The notes beneath the pieces were generated by a model. The model worked only from the letters and a program-made list of their open reading frames with translations. It had not been told where the DNA came from and did not search any database. A stretch of 52,093 nt of DNA from Lentzea flava (lineage in GTDB: Bacteria; Actinomycetota; Actinomycetes; Mycobacteriales; Pseudonocardiaceae): positions 1-52,093 of the forward strand of contig NZ_BMRE01000053.1 of NCBI RefSeq assembly GCF_014648475.1. The letters run 5' to 3'. Made by a program: the position numbers and the translations under genes. Below, one piece after another: positions 1-7,936 of this stretch. Every line of letters starts with the position of its first letter. Within the stretch, counting starts at the first letter, position 1.

Positions 1-68
1 ATCTTGAACACTGCAACCCCTGCACAACTCAGGTGTTGCAACGATCCCTAGAACCCAAGCCTGAGGTG

Positions 69-87
69 GATGAAGGAGCCCTTCATC
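69..87 (-). terminator. Stem-loop beyond the serine hydrolase gene
   Basis: An 8-bp perfect stem, GATGAAGG / CCTTCATC with a 3-nt loop, lies 11 nt past the stop of the minus-strand hydrolase gene. There is no U-tract on either strand, so it is at best a weak or factor-assisted terminator. The rest of 1-97 has no gene; it contains one copy of the TTGCAACGATC motif (36-46) that recurs upstream of the hydrolase. Confidence 0.35.
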
Positions 88-97
88 GCTCACCAGG

Positions 98-1126
98 TCA
101 GCCGAAGATCTCCTCGAGGAGCCTCGCCGTCGCTTTCTGGAACGGCACGGCCAGCGACAGGTCGGCGTCGTCCACGTAGTTCAGTGCGGCGATGAGGGTC
201 TTGCTGCCGTCGACCGTGCAGTACATCAACGCCGCGTGGCCCATGATGCCGCCGTTGTGGGTGATCACCTTGCCGCTGCCCGTTTCCTGGACGAACACGC
301 CGAGGCCGTAGGGCACCTTGGGGTGCGGCTCGAACATCTCGACCAGCAGCGGGGCCGGCACGAGCTTGCCGCCCACGAGCGCGGTGATGAAGGTCTGCAG
401 GTCGGCGGTCGTCGAGATCATGTCGCCACCGCTGGAGATCCACGACGGGTTGTGCTCGGTGACGTCGATCGTCTTCTCCTCGCCGCCGGTCTCGTACCGG
501 TAGTAGGCGTGGGCGTGCGGGTCACCGATCTCCGTCTCGGTGGTCGGCACGACCGTGTCCGTCAGGCCCAGCGGCTCGAAGACCAGCCGTCCCATCTCCT
601 CGGCGAGCGAACGGCCGGTGACCTTCTCGATCAACAGCCGGACGATCACGTAGTTGGTGTTGGAGTAGCTCCAATCCGTGCCGGGCTCGAACCGCGCCGG
701 CTTGGCGAGCGCGAGCCGCACCAGCTCCTCCGGCAGGTACGTCTTGAACCGGTTGTTCACCCATTCCTCGCCCTGCCAAGGGATTCCGGGAATGGTCGTG
801 CCGTCCTCGAAGACCTCGCCGGTGAAGTTGAAGATCCCGCTGGTGTGCTGCAACAGCATCCGCACCGTGATCCGCCGGTCGATCCCGAACTCGGGCAGGT
901 GGTCGTCGACCGGGCGGTCCAGCTCGATCCTGCCCTCCGCCACCAGCCGCAGCGCCACGGTCGCGACGAACGTCTTGGTGTTGCTGCCGATCCGGACCCG
1001 CCCGTCGAGCGGCGGCGGCGCGGTCTTCCCGATCTCGCTCAGCCCGGCCGAGCCGACCCACCCGTTCACCCTCAGCTGCAGACCGGTGAAGCCGGTCGCG
1101 ACGAGCTCGTCGATGGTCTTCTGCAT
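98..1126 (-). CDS. Serine hydrolase of the beta-lactamase / DD-peptidase fold
   Basis: 342 aa, class C beta-lactamase-like (Beta-lactamase Pfam family). All three active-site elements are visible: S48-x-x-K51 (GSNTK), Y154-S-N156 (YSN) and H290-N-G (HNGG, the KTG equivalent). Relatives include DD-carboxypeptidases, esterases and amide hydrolases, so the substrate cannot be named. No signal peptide is apparent, which argues against a classical secreted beta-lactamase. The ATG at 1126 has only a weak GGGG-type ribosome site. The gene follows nagA on the same strand after a 175-nt gap with several copies of a CGTTGCAACG-type motif, so it probably has its own regulated promoter. Confidence 0.85.
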   Translation of the reverse strand: MQKTIDELVATGFTGLQLRVNGWVGSAGLSEIGKTAPPPLDGRVRIGSNTKTFVATVALRLVAEGRIELDRPVDDHLPEFGIDRRITVRMLLQHTSGIFNFTGEVFEDGTTIPGIPWQGEEWVNNRFKTYLPEELVRLALAKPARFEPGTDWSYSNTNYVIVRLLIEKVTGRSLAEEMGRLVFEPLGLTDTVVPTTETEIGDPHAHAYYRYETGGEEKTIDVTEHNPSWISSGGDMISTTADLQTFITALVGGKLVPAPLLVEMFEPHPKVPYGLGVFVQETGSGKVITHNGGIMGHAALMYCTVDGSKTLIAALNYVDDADLSLAVPFQKATARLLEEIFG

Positions 1127-1241
1127 TGTGATCAGCCCCAGTGCTCGTTGTTTCCGATGTCGAAAACGCTACGTTGCGTTCACGATTGGAGACAACGAGC
1201 CTGCGGCTCACGATCAATGTTCCTGCAGTTCAAAGCCGTAA

Positions 1242-1283
1242 GATCGTTGCAACGGCTCCGTTTTCAATGCAACGATCGTTGCA
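1242..1283. promoter_or_regulatory. Paired palindromic operator upstream of the serine hydrolase
   Basis: In the nagA-hydrolase gap, CGTTGCAACG (1245-1254, inside GATCGTTGCAAC 1242-1253) is followed by the perfect 16-bp palindrome TGCAACGATCGTTGCA (1268-1283). A related CGTTGCG lies near 1172, and TTGCAACGATC recurs at 36-46 near the left edge. Even-spaced palindromes of this sort are typical of LacI- or TetR-type repressors. No matching regulator sits next to the site, so the binding protein is unknown. Confidence 0.5.
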
Positions 1284-1301
1284 ATGAGTTAATCCTGAAC
1301 G

Positions 1302-2501
1302 CTACTGCCCCGCCGTCGCGTACCCGGCGGAGACGGGCTCGGCCGGCACCTCGGCGTCGAACACGACCTGGCCGTCGACCCACACCTTCTTCGGCCGGAG
1401 GTCGTCGTCCCACCACACGAGGTCCGCGACGGCACCGGGCGCGAGGCGGCCGAGACCGGGCTCCCCGATGACCTCCGCGGGCACGATCGTGGCCGAGGCC
1501 AGCGCATCCGCCACGGGCACGCCCACGGACACGATGTTCCGCACCGCGCGGTCGAGCGTGAGGGCAGATCCGGCGATCGTGCCCTCCGGCGACCGCGGCA
1601 CGCCGTCCTCGGTCAGCAGCACGTCGGCGCCACCGAGCTGGTAGCGGCCGGGCGGCATCCCCGCCGCCGCAACGGCGTCCGTGACGAGAGCGACCCGCGC
1701 CCCGGCCGCGTTGAACACCAACCGGCACACGTCCGGCCCGACGTGCGCGAGGTCGGCGATGAGCCCCAGCGTGAACCGGTCGTCCACCAGCGCGACGCCG
1801 GGCACACCGGGTTCGCGGTGGCCGAGCGGACGCTGGGCGTTGAACAGGTGCGTGACCATGCGCGCACCCGCGTCGGCAGCGGCACGCGTCTGCTCACCGG
1901 TGGCGTCGGAATGCCCGACCGCCACGAGAACCCCGGCCTCGACGAGCCGCCGCACGGCCTCCAGACCACCGGGCTGCTCGGGCGCCATCGTCACCATCCG
2001 CAGGGCGCGGCGGAGCGTGTCGTCGTTGAGCAGAGCCGAAATCTGGTCCGGCCCCGGCTCGACCATGAACGCCGGATCATGCACACCGGCCCGTTTCGGC
2101 GACAGGAACGGCCCTTCGAGATGCACGCCGAGCGGCCGAGCACCCACCCCGTCCGGCAGCGCGGCCGAAGCGGCCAGCACGGCACGGGCCTGGCGGAGCA
2201 CCACGTCGACGGGCGCGGTGATCAACGTAGGCAGGAACCGGGTGACACCGGTCGACGGCAGTGCTTCGGCCACGGACCGCATCCCGGCGGCGTCCACCTC
2301 GGCGAAGTCGACGCCCACGGCGCCGTTCACCTGGACGTCCACCAGTCCGGGCGTCAGCAGGCCGCCGGACAGAACCTCCGCGCCAGGTGGTGCTTCACCG
2401 GTGGTCACCTCGACGATGCGGCCGTCCCTGATCCGCACCGAGGCAGGACCGACGATCGTGCGACCGAGCAAAGCGCGCGGTGCTGCGACAACGGCGTCCA
2501 A
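1302..2501 (-). CDS. nagA: N-acetylglucosamine-6-phosphate deacetylase
   Basis: Converts GlcNAc-6-P to glucosamine-6-P and acetate in the cytosol, feeding amino sugars into glycolysis or cell-wall synthesis. The amidohydrolase-fold signatures are present: GLVDVQVNGA near the N-terminus, HLEGPF around residues 127-132, AVGHSDA, THLFNAQRPL and the catalytic-Asp segment VTDAVAAAG. I chose the TTG at 2501 (399 aa) because AAGGAGG sits 4 nt upstream. The longer frame from GTG 2555 would put the operator inside the coding region. A DasR-type operator (2514-2529) lies just upstream, so GlcNAc-responsive repression is likely. Confidence 0.9.
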   Translation of the reverse strand: MDAVVAAPRALLGRTIVGPASVRIRDGRIVEVTTGEAPPGAEVLSGGLLTPGLVDVQVNGAVGVDFAEVDAAGMRSVAEALPSTGVTRFLPTLITAPVDVVLRQARAVLAASAALPDGVGARPLGVHLEGPFLSPKRAGVHDPAFMVEPGPDQISALLNDDTLRRALRMVTMAPEQPGGLEAVRRLVEAGVLVAVGHSDATGEQTRAAADAGARMVTHLFNAQRPLGHREPGVPGVALVDDRFTLGLIADLAHVGPDVCRLVFNAAGARVALVTDAVAAAGMPPGRYQLGGADVLLTEDGVPRSPEGTIAGSALTLDRAVRNIVSVGVPVADALASATIVPAEVIGEPGLGRLAPGAVADLVWWDDDLRPKKVWVDGQVVFDAEVPAEPVSAGYATAGQ

Positions 2502-2513
2502 GATCCCTCCTTG

Positions 2514-2529
2514 AATGGTCCAGACCATT
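2514..2529 (-). promoter_or_regulatory. DasR-type operator (dre) upstream of nagA
   Basis: On the coding strand the site reads AATGGTCTGGACCATT, a 16-nt near-perfect palindrome. It closely matches the Streptomyces dre consensus (A-S-TGGTCTAGACCA-S-T) bound by the GntR/HutC regulator DasR, and nagA is a classical DasR target. It lies 13 nt upstream of the inferred TTG start, between promoter and ribosome site. No dasR gene is in the window; the adjacent GntR gene belongs to the FCD subfamily instead. Confidence 0.65.
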
Positions 2530-2690
2530 ATGGCGACAACAGGGGTTCGCGTCACGTAACGTTAGTAGATAACCATCTCACACATCACTTCGTGAATCAC
2601 GACCATCAGCACCGGGATGCACGGAAGACGACCAGCCGTGGCGCATACTGGTCCCCAGACATCCGAGGTCTACGACGAGTTGAGGGTGCC

Positions 2691-3365
2691 GTGGCAGTCA
2701 CTGACGATGCGATCCTGCGCGTCAAGGAGATGATCGTTTCGGGCGAGCTGAAGCCGGGCGACCGCCTCCCGCGTGAGGCTGACCTGGCCGAACGCCTCGG
2801 CCTGTCGCGCAACTCCCTGCGTGAGGCCGTCAAGGCCCTGTCACTCGTCCGCGTGCTCGACGTCCGCCAGGGCGACGGCACGTACGTCTCTTCGCTGCGC
2901 GCCGACGACCTGCTGGGCGCCCTCTCGTTCGTGCTCGACCTGCACCGAGGCGAAGATTCGGTGCTGGAGGTCCTCCAGGTCCGCCGCATCCTCGAACCGG
3001 CCGCCGCCGCGATGGCCGCCCAACGCATCGACCCGGACGAGATCGTGAAGCTTCGCGCCCTCTGCGACGCCGCCGAGTCCGCGAAGTCCGTCGAGGAACT
3101 GGTCGAACACGACCTGGAGTTCCACCGCGCGATCGCCACGTGCTCCGGCAACGCCTACCTGGCCCAGCTCCTCGACACGCTGGCCGGACCCACGGTGCGG
3201 GTACGAATCTGGCGCGGCATCACGCAGTCGAACGCGGTAGACCGCACGGTGGCTGAGCACCGGGCGATCGTGGACGCGCTGGCGGCTCACCAGCCGGAGC
3301 TCGCGCGGAGCTGGTCGACGGTGCACGTGGCCGGCGTCGAGCAGTGGCTTTCAGACCTGGCTTAG
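2691..3365 (+). CDS. GntR-family transcriptional regulator, FadR/FCD subfamily
   Basis: 224 aa from the GTG at 2691 (MAVTDDAILRVKEMI), with GAGGG 4 nt upstream. The N-terminal winged helix-turn-helix spans about residues 5-70 (LPREADLAERLGLSRNSLREA). The C-terminal FCD ligand domain has the usual metal/ligand-site pattern: D and H in the VEHDLEFHRAI segment and the late H in VAEHRAI. FCD regulators usually sense organic or sugar acids. It is divergent from nagA. Its target is unknown: its own promoter, or the 15-nt palindrome of the fucose operon, are possibilities. Its 3' end overlaps the convergent DUF397 gene by 15 nt. Confidence 0.85.
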   Translation: MAVTDDAILRVKEMIVSGELKPGDRLPREADLAERLGLSRNSLREAVKALSLVRVLDVRQGDGTYVSSLRADDLLGALSFVLDLHRGEDSVLEVLQVRRILEPAAAAMAAQRIDPDEIVKLRALCDAAESAKSVEELVEHDLEFHRAIATCSGNAYLAQLLDTLAGPTVRVRIWRGITQSNAVDRTVAEHRAIVDALAAHQPELARSWSTVHVAGVEQWLSDLA

Positions 3366-3536
3366 GTCTCCACGCTTGACCGCGTCCAGGAAGGCGTGCC
3401 AACCGGGCACGCCGATGGTCTCCGCCTTGTTCTTGGAGTCACGCACCAGCGCAGTGGAGCCGTCCAGGGCGACCTCGACGCAGTCGGCGTTGCCCCCGCT
3501 GCCACTGCGGCTGCTCTTGCGCCACACAACGGACAC
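3351..3536 (-). CDS. DUF397 small protein
   Basis: 61 aa. It shows the DUF397 pattern: WRKSSRSGSGGNADCVEVA at the N-terminus, then a strand ending in VRDSKNK and a final W-x-x-FLDAVK segment. Small DUF397 proteins are actinomycete-specific and are usually encoded directly after an XRE regulator with a DUF5753 domain, as here (8-nt gap). Some such pairs act in development or as toxin/antitoxin-like units. The stop lies inside the end of the convergent GntR gene. Confidence 0.9.
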   Translation of the reverse strand: MSVVWRKSSRSGSGGNADCVEVALDGSTALVRDSKNKAETIGVPGWHAFLDAVKRGDLSQV

Positions 3537-3544
3537 TTCGACCC

Positions 3545-4357
3545 CTACCTCTCGGCAGCCAACCTCTCGATCAACGCGGCGGACTGCTCGTGAGTCAACG
3601 CCAGCTTCGAGAGATGCTTGAAGGTGAGGGTAGCCGACTTCACCCGAGCCAAGTCCTCGATGTGGATCGCCCCTTCGGTGTGCTCGACGTACAACACCCT
3701 GGGGTCGCTCGGGTAGGGGAAGTCCAGCAAGGTGAACGAGCCGTTGTGCCCCTCGTGCAGGCCCACCGAGTCGAGGATGACCTGAACGGTGACGTTGGGC
3801 AGCTCACCAACCTTGTTGATGTGCAACAACTGCTGGCGGTCCGCGTGGCGAAGCGCGAACTCGGTGATGATCGCGTGGTATTCGAGCGGCGTGTCACCGC
3901 GGAGACGTTGCTGTCGGCGCACCCGAATCGCGATCTGCTCCTCGACCCACCTCTTCGACCGCGGCGCCCGCACGCTGGCGAACACCGCCTGCATGTACCG
4001 CCTGGACTGAAGCGTTCCCGGGATGTAGGTCGCCTGGAACGTCCTGATCACGGTGGCGTCGTGCTCAAGGCTGATGTACCCCGTGTCGTCCAATCGGTAC
4101 TGGTGCCACCAAGCTTTTTCAGCCGCGAGCTTCCACATCTCGATGTACGGCTCGACGTCGTCGGCGATCACGCCGTACACGTCCAGCATCGTCTCGAAGG
4201 CGCTGTAGTCCGGCACCTGGCCGTTCTCGATGCGGCTGACTTTGGGGATGTTGTAATGCAGCCGCTCGGCGATCTCCCGCTGACTGAGACCGGCCCTCTC
4301 CCGCAGCTCCTGCAGCACTCTGCCGAGCCGCCTCTGCCGGAACGTGGGTTCGGACAC
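3545..4357 (-). CDS. XRE-family helix-turn-helix regulator with DUF5753-type C-terminus
   Basis: 270 aa. The HTH_XRE domain occupies about residues 10-65 (LQELRERAGLSQREIAERL ... VSRIENGQ). The remainder is the long alpha/beta domain (DUF5753) typical of actinomycete regulators paired with DUF397 proteins, including the hallmark YIPGTLQSRRYMQAVF segment. It is co-transcribed with the downstream DUF397 gene. Such pairs are present in many copies per genome and the role of this one cannot be told from sequence. Confidence 0.9.
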   Translation of the reverse strand: MSEPTFRQRRLGRVLQELRERAGLSQREIAERLHYNIPKVSRIENGQVPDYSAFETMLDVYGVIADDVEPYIEMWKLAAEKAWWHQYRLDDTGYISLEHDATVIRTFQATYIPGTLQSRRYMQAVFASVRAPRSKRWVEEQIAIRVRRQQRLRGDTPLEYHAIITEFALRHADRQQLLHINKVGELPNVTVQVILDSVGLHEGHNGSFTLLDFPYPSDPRVLYVEHTEGAIHIEDLARVKSATLTFKHLSKLALTHEQSAALIERLAAER

Positions 4358-4405
4358 GAATGAGACATTATCGGCGTGATCTGGAATCTGAGATTCTCAC
4401 CGCGC

Positions 4406-4475
4406 CTAGATCTGCCGAAGCTGTTCCAAGACCACCCGAACGGCTGGCTGCTTCAACGGCCGCAACGCCGCGCCA
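4406..4475 (-). pseudogene. Remnant copy of the LysR gene 3' end
   Basis: On the minus strand this stretch encodes ALRPLKQ-PAVRVVLEQLRQI then TAG. It reproduces the last residues of the LysR regulator encoded at 5299-6177 with a clean in-frame 51-nt (17-codon) deletion. Positions 4408-4450 match 5301-5343 with two mismatches, and 4451 onward matches from 5395. The copy is in the same orientation, 893 bp away, so the two are direct repeats bracketing the 4518-5039 gene. No upstream LysR coding sequence remains. Confidence 0.75.
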
Positions 4476-4517
4476 GGCCCCCGAGCCGCCGACGGGTAGC
4501 CCAAAAGTCCTTCCCGG

Positions 4518-5039
4518 TCAACCAGAAAGCGAAAGCGCTGTAATAGGTACGGATCCAGCCTCCGGGGCTACTTCTACCAAGAAGTCCGGTAGAGCAGCTG
4601 CTGTCGGTCGCCCTTCGCCATCCATGGAGCCGGGCTCAGCCTTCCAATCGATGAGGTGGACGATAACCATATATCTTCCCACACCGAGGGCGATTTCGTC
4701 TGCACCGCCTGCGTAAGGCCCGACATCTTCCAGGCCGCCGAGCGCTACCGATCCCCTCGAAATCAAGAGATACGGATCCGATGAAACGAGGACGTATCTC
4801 CCTTCCCTCGCGTTCAGCCCTCCCACGCGGAGCGTCAGCTGGAAGACCCCGTCACCGCCCACATCAAGCGGCACGAACGCACCTGCTTCGATGTGCGCTT
4901 CAAGCGCTTCAGGATCGGAGACCTCGTCCTCCCATTCATCCAGGCTCGTCACGTACTCGAAGTGCTCTGGCTGCCAAATCCCGCACATGCCAGCGCCGGT
5001 TCTAACCACGCGACTGACCTCAAAGGTCGGATTACTCAT
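4518..5039 (-). CDS. Hypothetical protein, unrecognised
   Basis: 173 aa, acidic, soluble, no recognised motif. The first 25 residues carry a pair of aromatic/Cys positions (GMCGIWQPEHFEYV), and the body looks like a beta-rich single domain (VFQLTLRVGGL, YVLVSSDPYLLISRG, RYMVIVHLIDW). The ATG at 5039 has AGGAC close upstream. GC content and codon use are clearly lower than in the neighbours, and the gene is flanked by direct repeats of the LysR 3' end, both consistent with recent acquisition. Possibly an immunity-type or accessory protein, but nothing shows it. Confidence 0.6.
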   Translation of the reverse strand: MSNPTFEVSRVVRTGAGMCGIWQPEHFEYVTSLDEWEDEVSDPEALEAHIEAGAFVPLDVGGDGVFQLTLRVGGLNAREGRYVLVSSDPYLLISRGSVALGGLEDVGPYAGGADEIALGVGRYMVIVHLIDWKAEPGSMDGEGRPTAAALPDFLVEVAPEAGSVPITALSLSG

Positions 5040-5298
5040 GTCCTGCCCCTAACAGCGCGCTCTGATCGTAACGAACGCAGATACAACCGTGCACGACAAG
5101 AACGCGCAGGACAAAGCCTGCGCCACCCCGGCGCGTGTCAAGTAAAGCCCCCCGCTATTCGCGCATGCCCCCGACAACACGCGAACCCACCCTCGTCGCA
5201 GGAGTCTGCCTCCCCAGATAGGGATTGACAATGACGCCAAACGGGTGACGGTCAGCACATGCCAGACCACTACCAGTAGCGCAGCGGGCGCCAAGAAA
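5040..5298. other. Non-coding gap between orphan gene and LysR
   Basis: 259 nt without a convincing gene. A short hydrophobic frame on the minus strand (5049-5294) has no ribosome site and poor codon bias. The segment is lower in GC than its surroundings, like the adjacent orphan gene, and probably belongs to the same inserted block. Confidence 0.4.
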
Positions 5299-6177
5299 TC
5301 AGATCTGGCGTAGCTGTTCCAAGACCACCCGAACGGCTGGCTGTCCGTCCGCCCGGTTCCGCACGACCGCTGACACAGTCCGGAAAACCTGCTGCTTCAA
5401 CGGCCGCAACGCCACCCCGGGCCGCCGCGCCACCGACGGCACCAAGGCCACCCCGAGCCCGGCCTCGACAAGCCCGCACATGACACCAAAATCGTCGCAG
5501 TAAGCCTGCGCCCGAGGCACAAACCCCGCCGCCCCACAGGCCCGCTGCGTCAGCTCGTGACAAGAAGCATCGGTGCGCGGCATGATCCAAGGCCGATCCG
5601 CCAGGACCGAAAGATCCACAGAATCCTGCTGCACCAACGGATCCGACAGCGGCAAAGCCACGTTCACCGGCTCCACGAACAGCTCGAAGGACTCGCACGA
5701 CTCAGGCAGCGACCGAGGCATGATGTTGTACGAATGGATGACCGCAATGTCGATGTCCCCGCGCCGCAACGCAGGCAGCGACGCCTCCGGTTCCATCTCG
5801 TGCACGAAAAGGTCCACATCGGACCCGTGCGCCGACCGCAGCACCTGGATCACGCGTGGCAGCAGGGCCGCGACCGACACGAACGCCCCGATCCGCACCA
5901 CGCCGGACACGGACGTCCGCAAAGAAGCCAGATCAGCCTCCGCGGCCGCCAGTTGATCCAGCACCAGTTGCGTGTGCGCGGCCAGCACGTGCCCGGCGCG
6001 CGTCAGAGACAACCGGCGCCCGTCCCGTTCGACCAGGGCGACGCCGGCCTCGCGTTCCAGTGCAGCGAGCTGTTGGGACACAGCCGGAGAGGTCACGTGC
6101 AGGGCCTCGGCAGCGGCGGTGACCGTGCCGTGGACCGACAGAGCGTGGAGCAAGCGGAGCCGTCGAACGTCCAACAC
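5299..6177 (-). CDS. LysR-family transcriptional regulator
   Basis: 292 aa, normal length for the family. The winged HTH is at residues 1-60 (LHALSVHGTVTAAAEALHVTSPAVSQQL), followed by the linker helix and a periplasmic-binding-like effector domain from about residue 90 (VVRIGAFVSVAALLPRVI). The start is GTG at 6177. It is divergent from dapA with a 71-nt shared promoter, the standard LysR arrangement, so dapA is the likely target; this is inference. A partial duplicate of its 3' end lies at 4406-4475. Confidence 0.9.
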   Translation of the reverse strand: MLDVRRLRLLHALSVHGTVTAAAEALHVTSPAVSQQLAALEREAGVALVERDGRRLSLTRAGHVLAAHTQLVLDQLAAAEADLASLRTSVSGVVRIGAFVSVAALLPRVIQVLRSAHGSDVDLFVHEMEPEASLPALRRGDIDIAVIHSYNIMPRSLPESCESFELFVEPVNVALPLSDPLVQQDSVDLSVLADRPWIMPRTDASCHELTQRACGAAGFVPRAQAYCDDFGVMCGLVEAGLGVALVPSVARRPGVALRPLKQQVFRTVSAVVRNRADGQPAVRVVLEQLRQI

Positions 6178-6248
6178 AAAGCTCAGCTTAACGTTCCGGG
6201 CAGAACTTCTAACTGGAACTTTGCATAAAGCACCGTCAGGCTGGAGTC
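6178..6248. promoter_or_regulatory. Divergent LysR / dapA promoter region
   Basis: A 71-nt intergenic region. It contains GTTC-N6-GAAC (6193-6206) and a further GGAAC about 8 nt on, giving overlapping GTTC/GAAC half-sites of the kind LysR proteins bind (dyad with T-N11-A spacing). A TGCATAAAG stretch near 6223 could supply a -10 element. The dapA ribosome site GGAG is only 2 nt from the ATG. Confidence 0.45.
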
Positions 6249-7109
6249 ATGTTCGGACGAGTGCTGGTAGCGATGGTCACCCCGTTCACCCCCGACGGTG
6301 ACCTGGACCTCAAGGGTGCGCAGGAGCTGGCGGCGCACCTCGTCGACAAACAACGCGTGGACGGGCTGGTCGTCAACGGCACGACGGGCGAGGCGCCGAC
6401 CACGACCGACGCCGAGAAGGCGCAGGTCATCAAGGCTGTTGTCGAGGCGGTCGGCGACAAAGCCAAGGTGCTCGCGGGGGTTGGCACCAACTCCACGCGC
6501 CACACGATCGAGCTCGCGAGGCAGGCCGAGGAGAACGGCGCGCACGGGTTGCTCGTCGTCACGCCGTACTACAGCAAGCCCACGCAGGAAGGCGTCGAGA
6601 ACCACTTCCGGCAGGTGGCCGACGCGAGCGGGCTGCCCGCGCTGCTCTACGACATCCCCGGCCGCACGGCCACGGCGATCGAGACCGAGACGCTGTTGCG
6701 GCTGGCCGAGCACCCGCGGATCGTCGGCGTGAAGGACTGCAAGGTCGACCTGCTCGCGACGGCGCGGGTCATCGCCGAGACCGGGCTGGACTTCTACTCC
6801 GGCAACGACGAGCTGATTCTGCCGCTGTACTCGATCGGTGGCGTCGGCACGGTCAGCACTGTCGGGCACGTCGTCGGCAACGAGATCAAGGCGATGCTCG
6901 ACGCCTTCGACCAGGGTGACAACAAGGAGGCCCTGCGCCGCCACCAGGCCATGCTGCCGGTGTTCACCGCGATCATGACCCGCGAGCCCGGCGCGGTGGC
7001 GGTCAAGGCGGCGCTCAACCTGCTCGGGCTGCCGGCGGGGCCGGTGCGCGAGCCGCTGACCGGGGCCACGCCGAAGCTGATCAACGAGCTGAAGGCGCTC
7101 TTCGCCTAG
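6249..7109 (+). CDS. dapA: 4-hydroxy-tetrahydrodipicolinate synthase
   Basis: 286 aa, cytosolic TIM-barrel aldolase that condenses pyruvate with aspartate semialdehyde in the lysine/diaminopimelate pathway. Visible residues are the NGTTGE motif with T45-T46, Y107 (TPYYSKP), the proton-relay Y134 (LLYDIPGRT) and the Schiff-base K162 (GVKDCK). The overall sequence follows actinomycete DapA. Because it sits beside a sugar-acid operon, a keto-deoxy sugar acid aldolase/dehydratase paralogue is an alternative, but the motifs favour DapA. It is probably controlled by the divergent LysR. Its stop overlaps the convergent lactonase stop in a shared CTAG (7106-7109). Confidence 0.85.
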   Translation: MFGRVLVAMVTPFTPDGDLDLKGAQELAAHLVDKQRVDGLVVNGTTGEAPTTTDAEKAQVIKAVVEAVGDKAKVLAGVGTNSTRHTIELARQAEENGAHGLLVVTPYYSKPTQEGVENHFRQVADASGLPALLYDIPGRTATAIETETLLRLAEHPRIVGVKDCKVDLLATARVIAETGLDFYSGNDELILPLYSIGGVGTVSTVGHVVGNEIKAMLDAFDQGDNKEALRRHQAMLPVFTAIMTREPGAVAVKAALNLLGLPAGPVREPLTGATPKLINELKALFA

Positions 7110-7936
7110 AGCGAGTACACCCGGCGAGCGGTGCCCGAGAAGATCGCGGCCTGCTCGTCGGGTGACAGCTCCGACACCAGTTCGCGAGCAGCCGAAAGCC
7201 ACTCGTCGTACGAAGCAGCCAACAGGCACACCGGCCAGTCCGAGCCGAACATCAGCCGGGAAGGACCGAACGCGTCCAGCACGACCTCGAAGTACGGTCG
7301 CAGCTGCGCAACGGTCCACGACTTCCAGTCGGCCTCGGTGACCAGGCCCGACAGCTTGCACGTCACGTTCTCGTGCGCCGCCAACGACCTGATCAGTTCG
7401 GCCCACTCGCCGACACCCGATCCGATCGCGGGCTTCGAGCAGTGGTCCACCACGAAGGAAACGTTGCCCAGCGCCGCCACGGTCTTCCGCGCCGCCGGCA
7501 GCTGGTGCGGCAACGTCAGCAGCTCGTAGATCAGCCCGTGCGCACCGACCTGCGCGAGCCCGTTCCAGACGTCCTTGCGGCACAACCACTCCGGGTCCGG
7601 CTCGCCCTGCACCTGGTGCCGGATCCCGCGCAGCCACGAACCGTGCGGACCGCCGGTCAGCTCCGCCAACGCGTCGCCGACGCCCGCTGACGTCAGATCG
7701 GTCCAGCCCACCACCGCGGCGACGACGTCCGAAGAGGCCGCCACCGCCAGGAACTCCGGCGTCTCCTCCGGCACGCACACCGTCTGCACCAGCACGGACG
7801 CGGAGACCGAGGGTGCCGCGGCGATGAAGTCCGGCTCCAGGAAGGAACGGCGGATCGCACCCATCGGCGGATCGGTGATCCAGTCCTGGTCGCGGACGGA
7901 CAGGTCCCACAGGTGGTGGTGGGCGTCGACGATCAC
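7106..7936 (-). CDS. Amidohydrolase, probable L-fuconolactonase
   Basis: 276 aa, Amidohydrolase_2 family TIM barrel. Metal-binding signatures are HHHLWD at the N-terminus, VVDHCSKP mid-protein and FGSDWPVC near the C-terminus. In the non-phosphorylative L-fucose route this family opens L-fucono-lactone to L-fuconate. The real start is the GTG at 7936, overlapping the upstream gene's TGA (GTGA), with AGGAGG 10 nt upstream. It is the last gene of the nine-gene sugar operon. Substrate assignment rests on context (fuconate dehydratase in the same operon) as well as family. Confidence 0.85.
   Translation of the reverse strand: MIVDAHHHLWDLSVRDQDWITDPPMGAIRRSFLEPDFIAAAPSVSASVLVQTVCVPEETPEFLAVAASSDVVAAVVGWTDLTSAGVGDALAELTGGPHGSWLRGIRHQVQGEPDPEWLCRKDVWNGLAQVGAHGLIYELLTLPHQLPAARKTVAALGNVSFVVDHCSKPAIGSGVGEWAELIRSLAAHENVTCKLSGLVTEADWKSWTVAQLRPYFEVVLDAFGPSRLMFGSDWPVCLLAASYDEWLSAARELVSELSPDEQAAIFSGTARRVYSL

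Noticed and set aside
2644..2665. Second DasR-like site (ACTGGTCCCCAGACAT) upstream of the GntR gene
   Set aside because: Only the left half matches the dre pattern; the right half is too degenerate to call.
1743..2690. Long plus-strand frame running into the GntR gene
   Set aside because: It is the antisense shadow of nagA; the GntR protein itself begins at GTG 2691 with a ribosome site.
5049..5294. 81-codon hydrophobic minus-strand frame between the orphan gene and LysR
   Set aside because: No usable ribosome site, poor codon bias and a segment of lowered GC; nothing supports translation.
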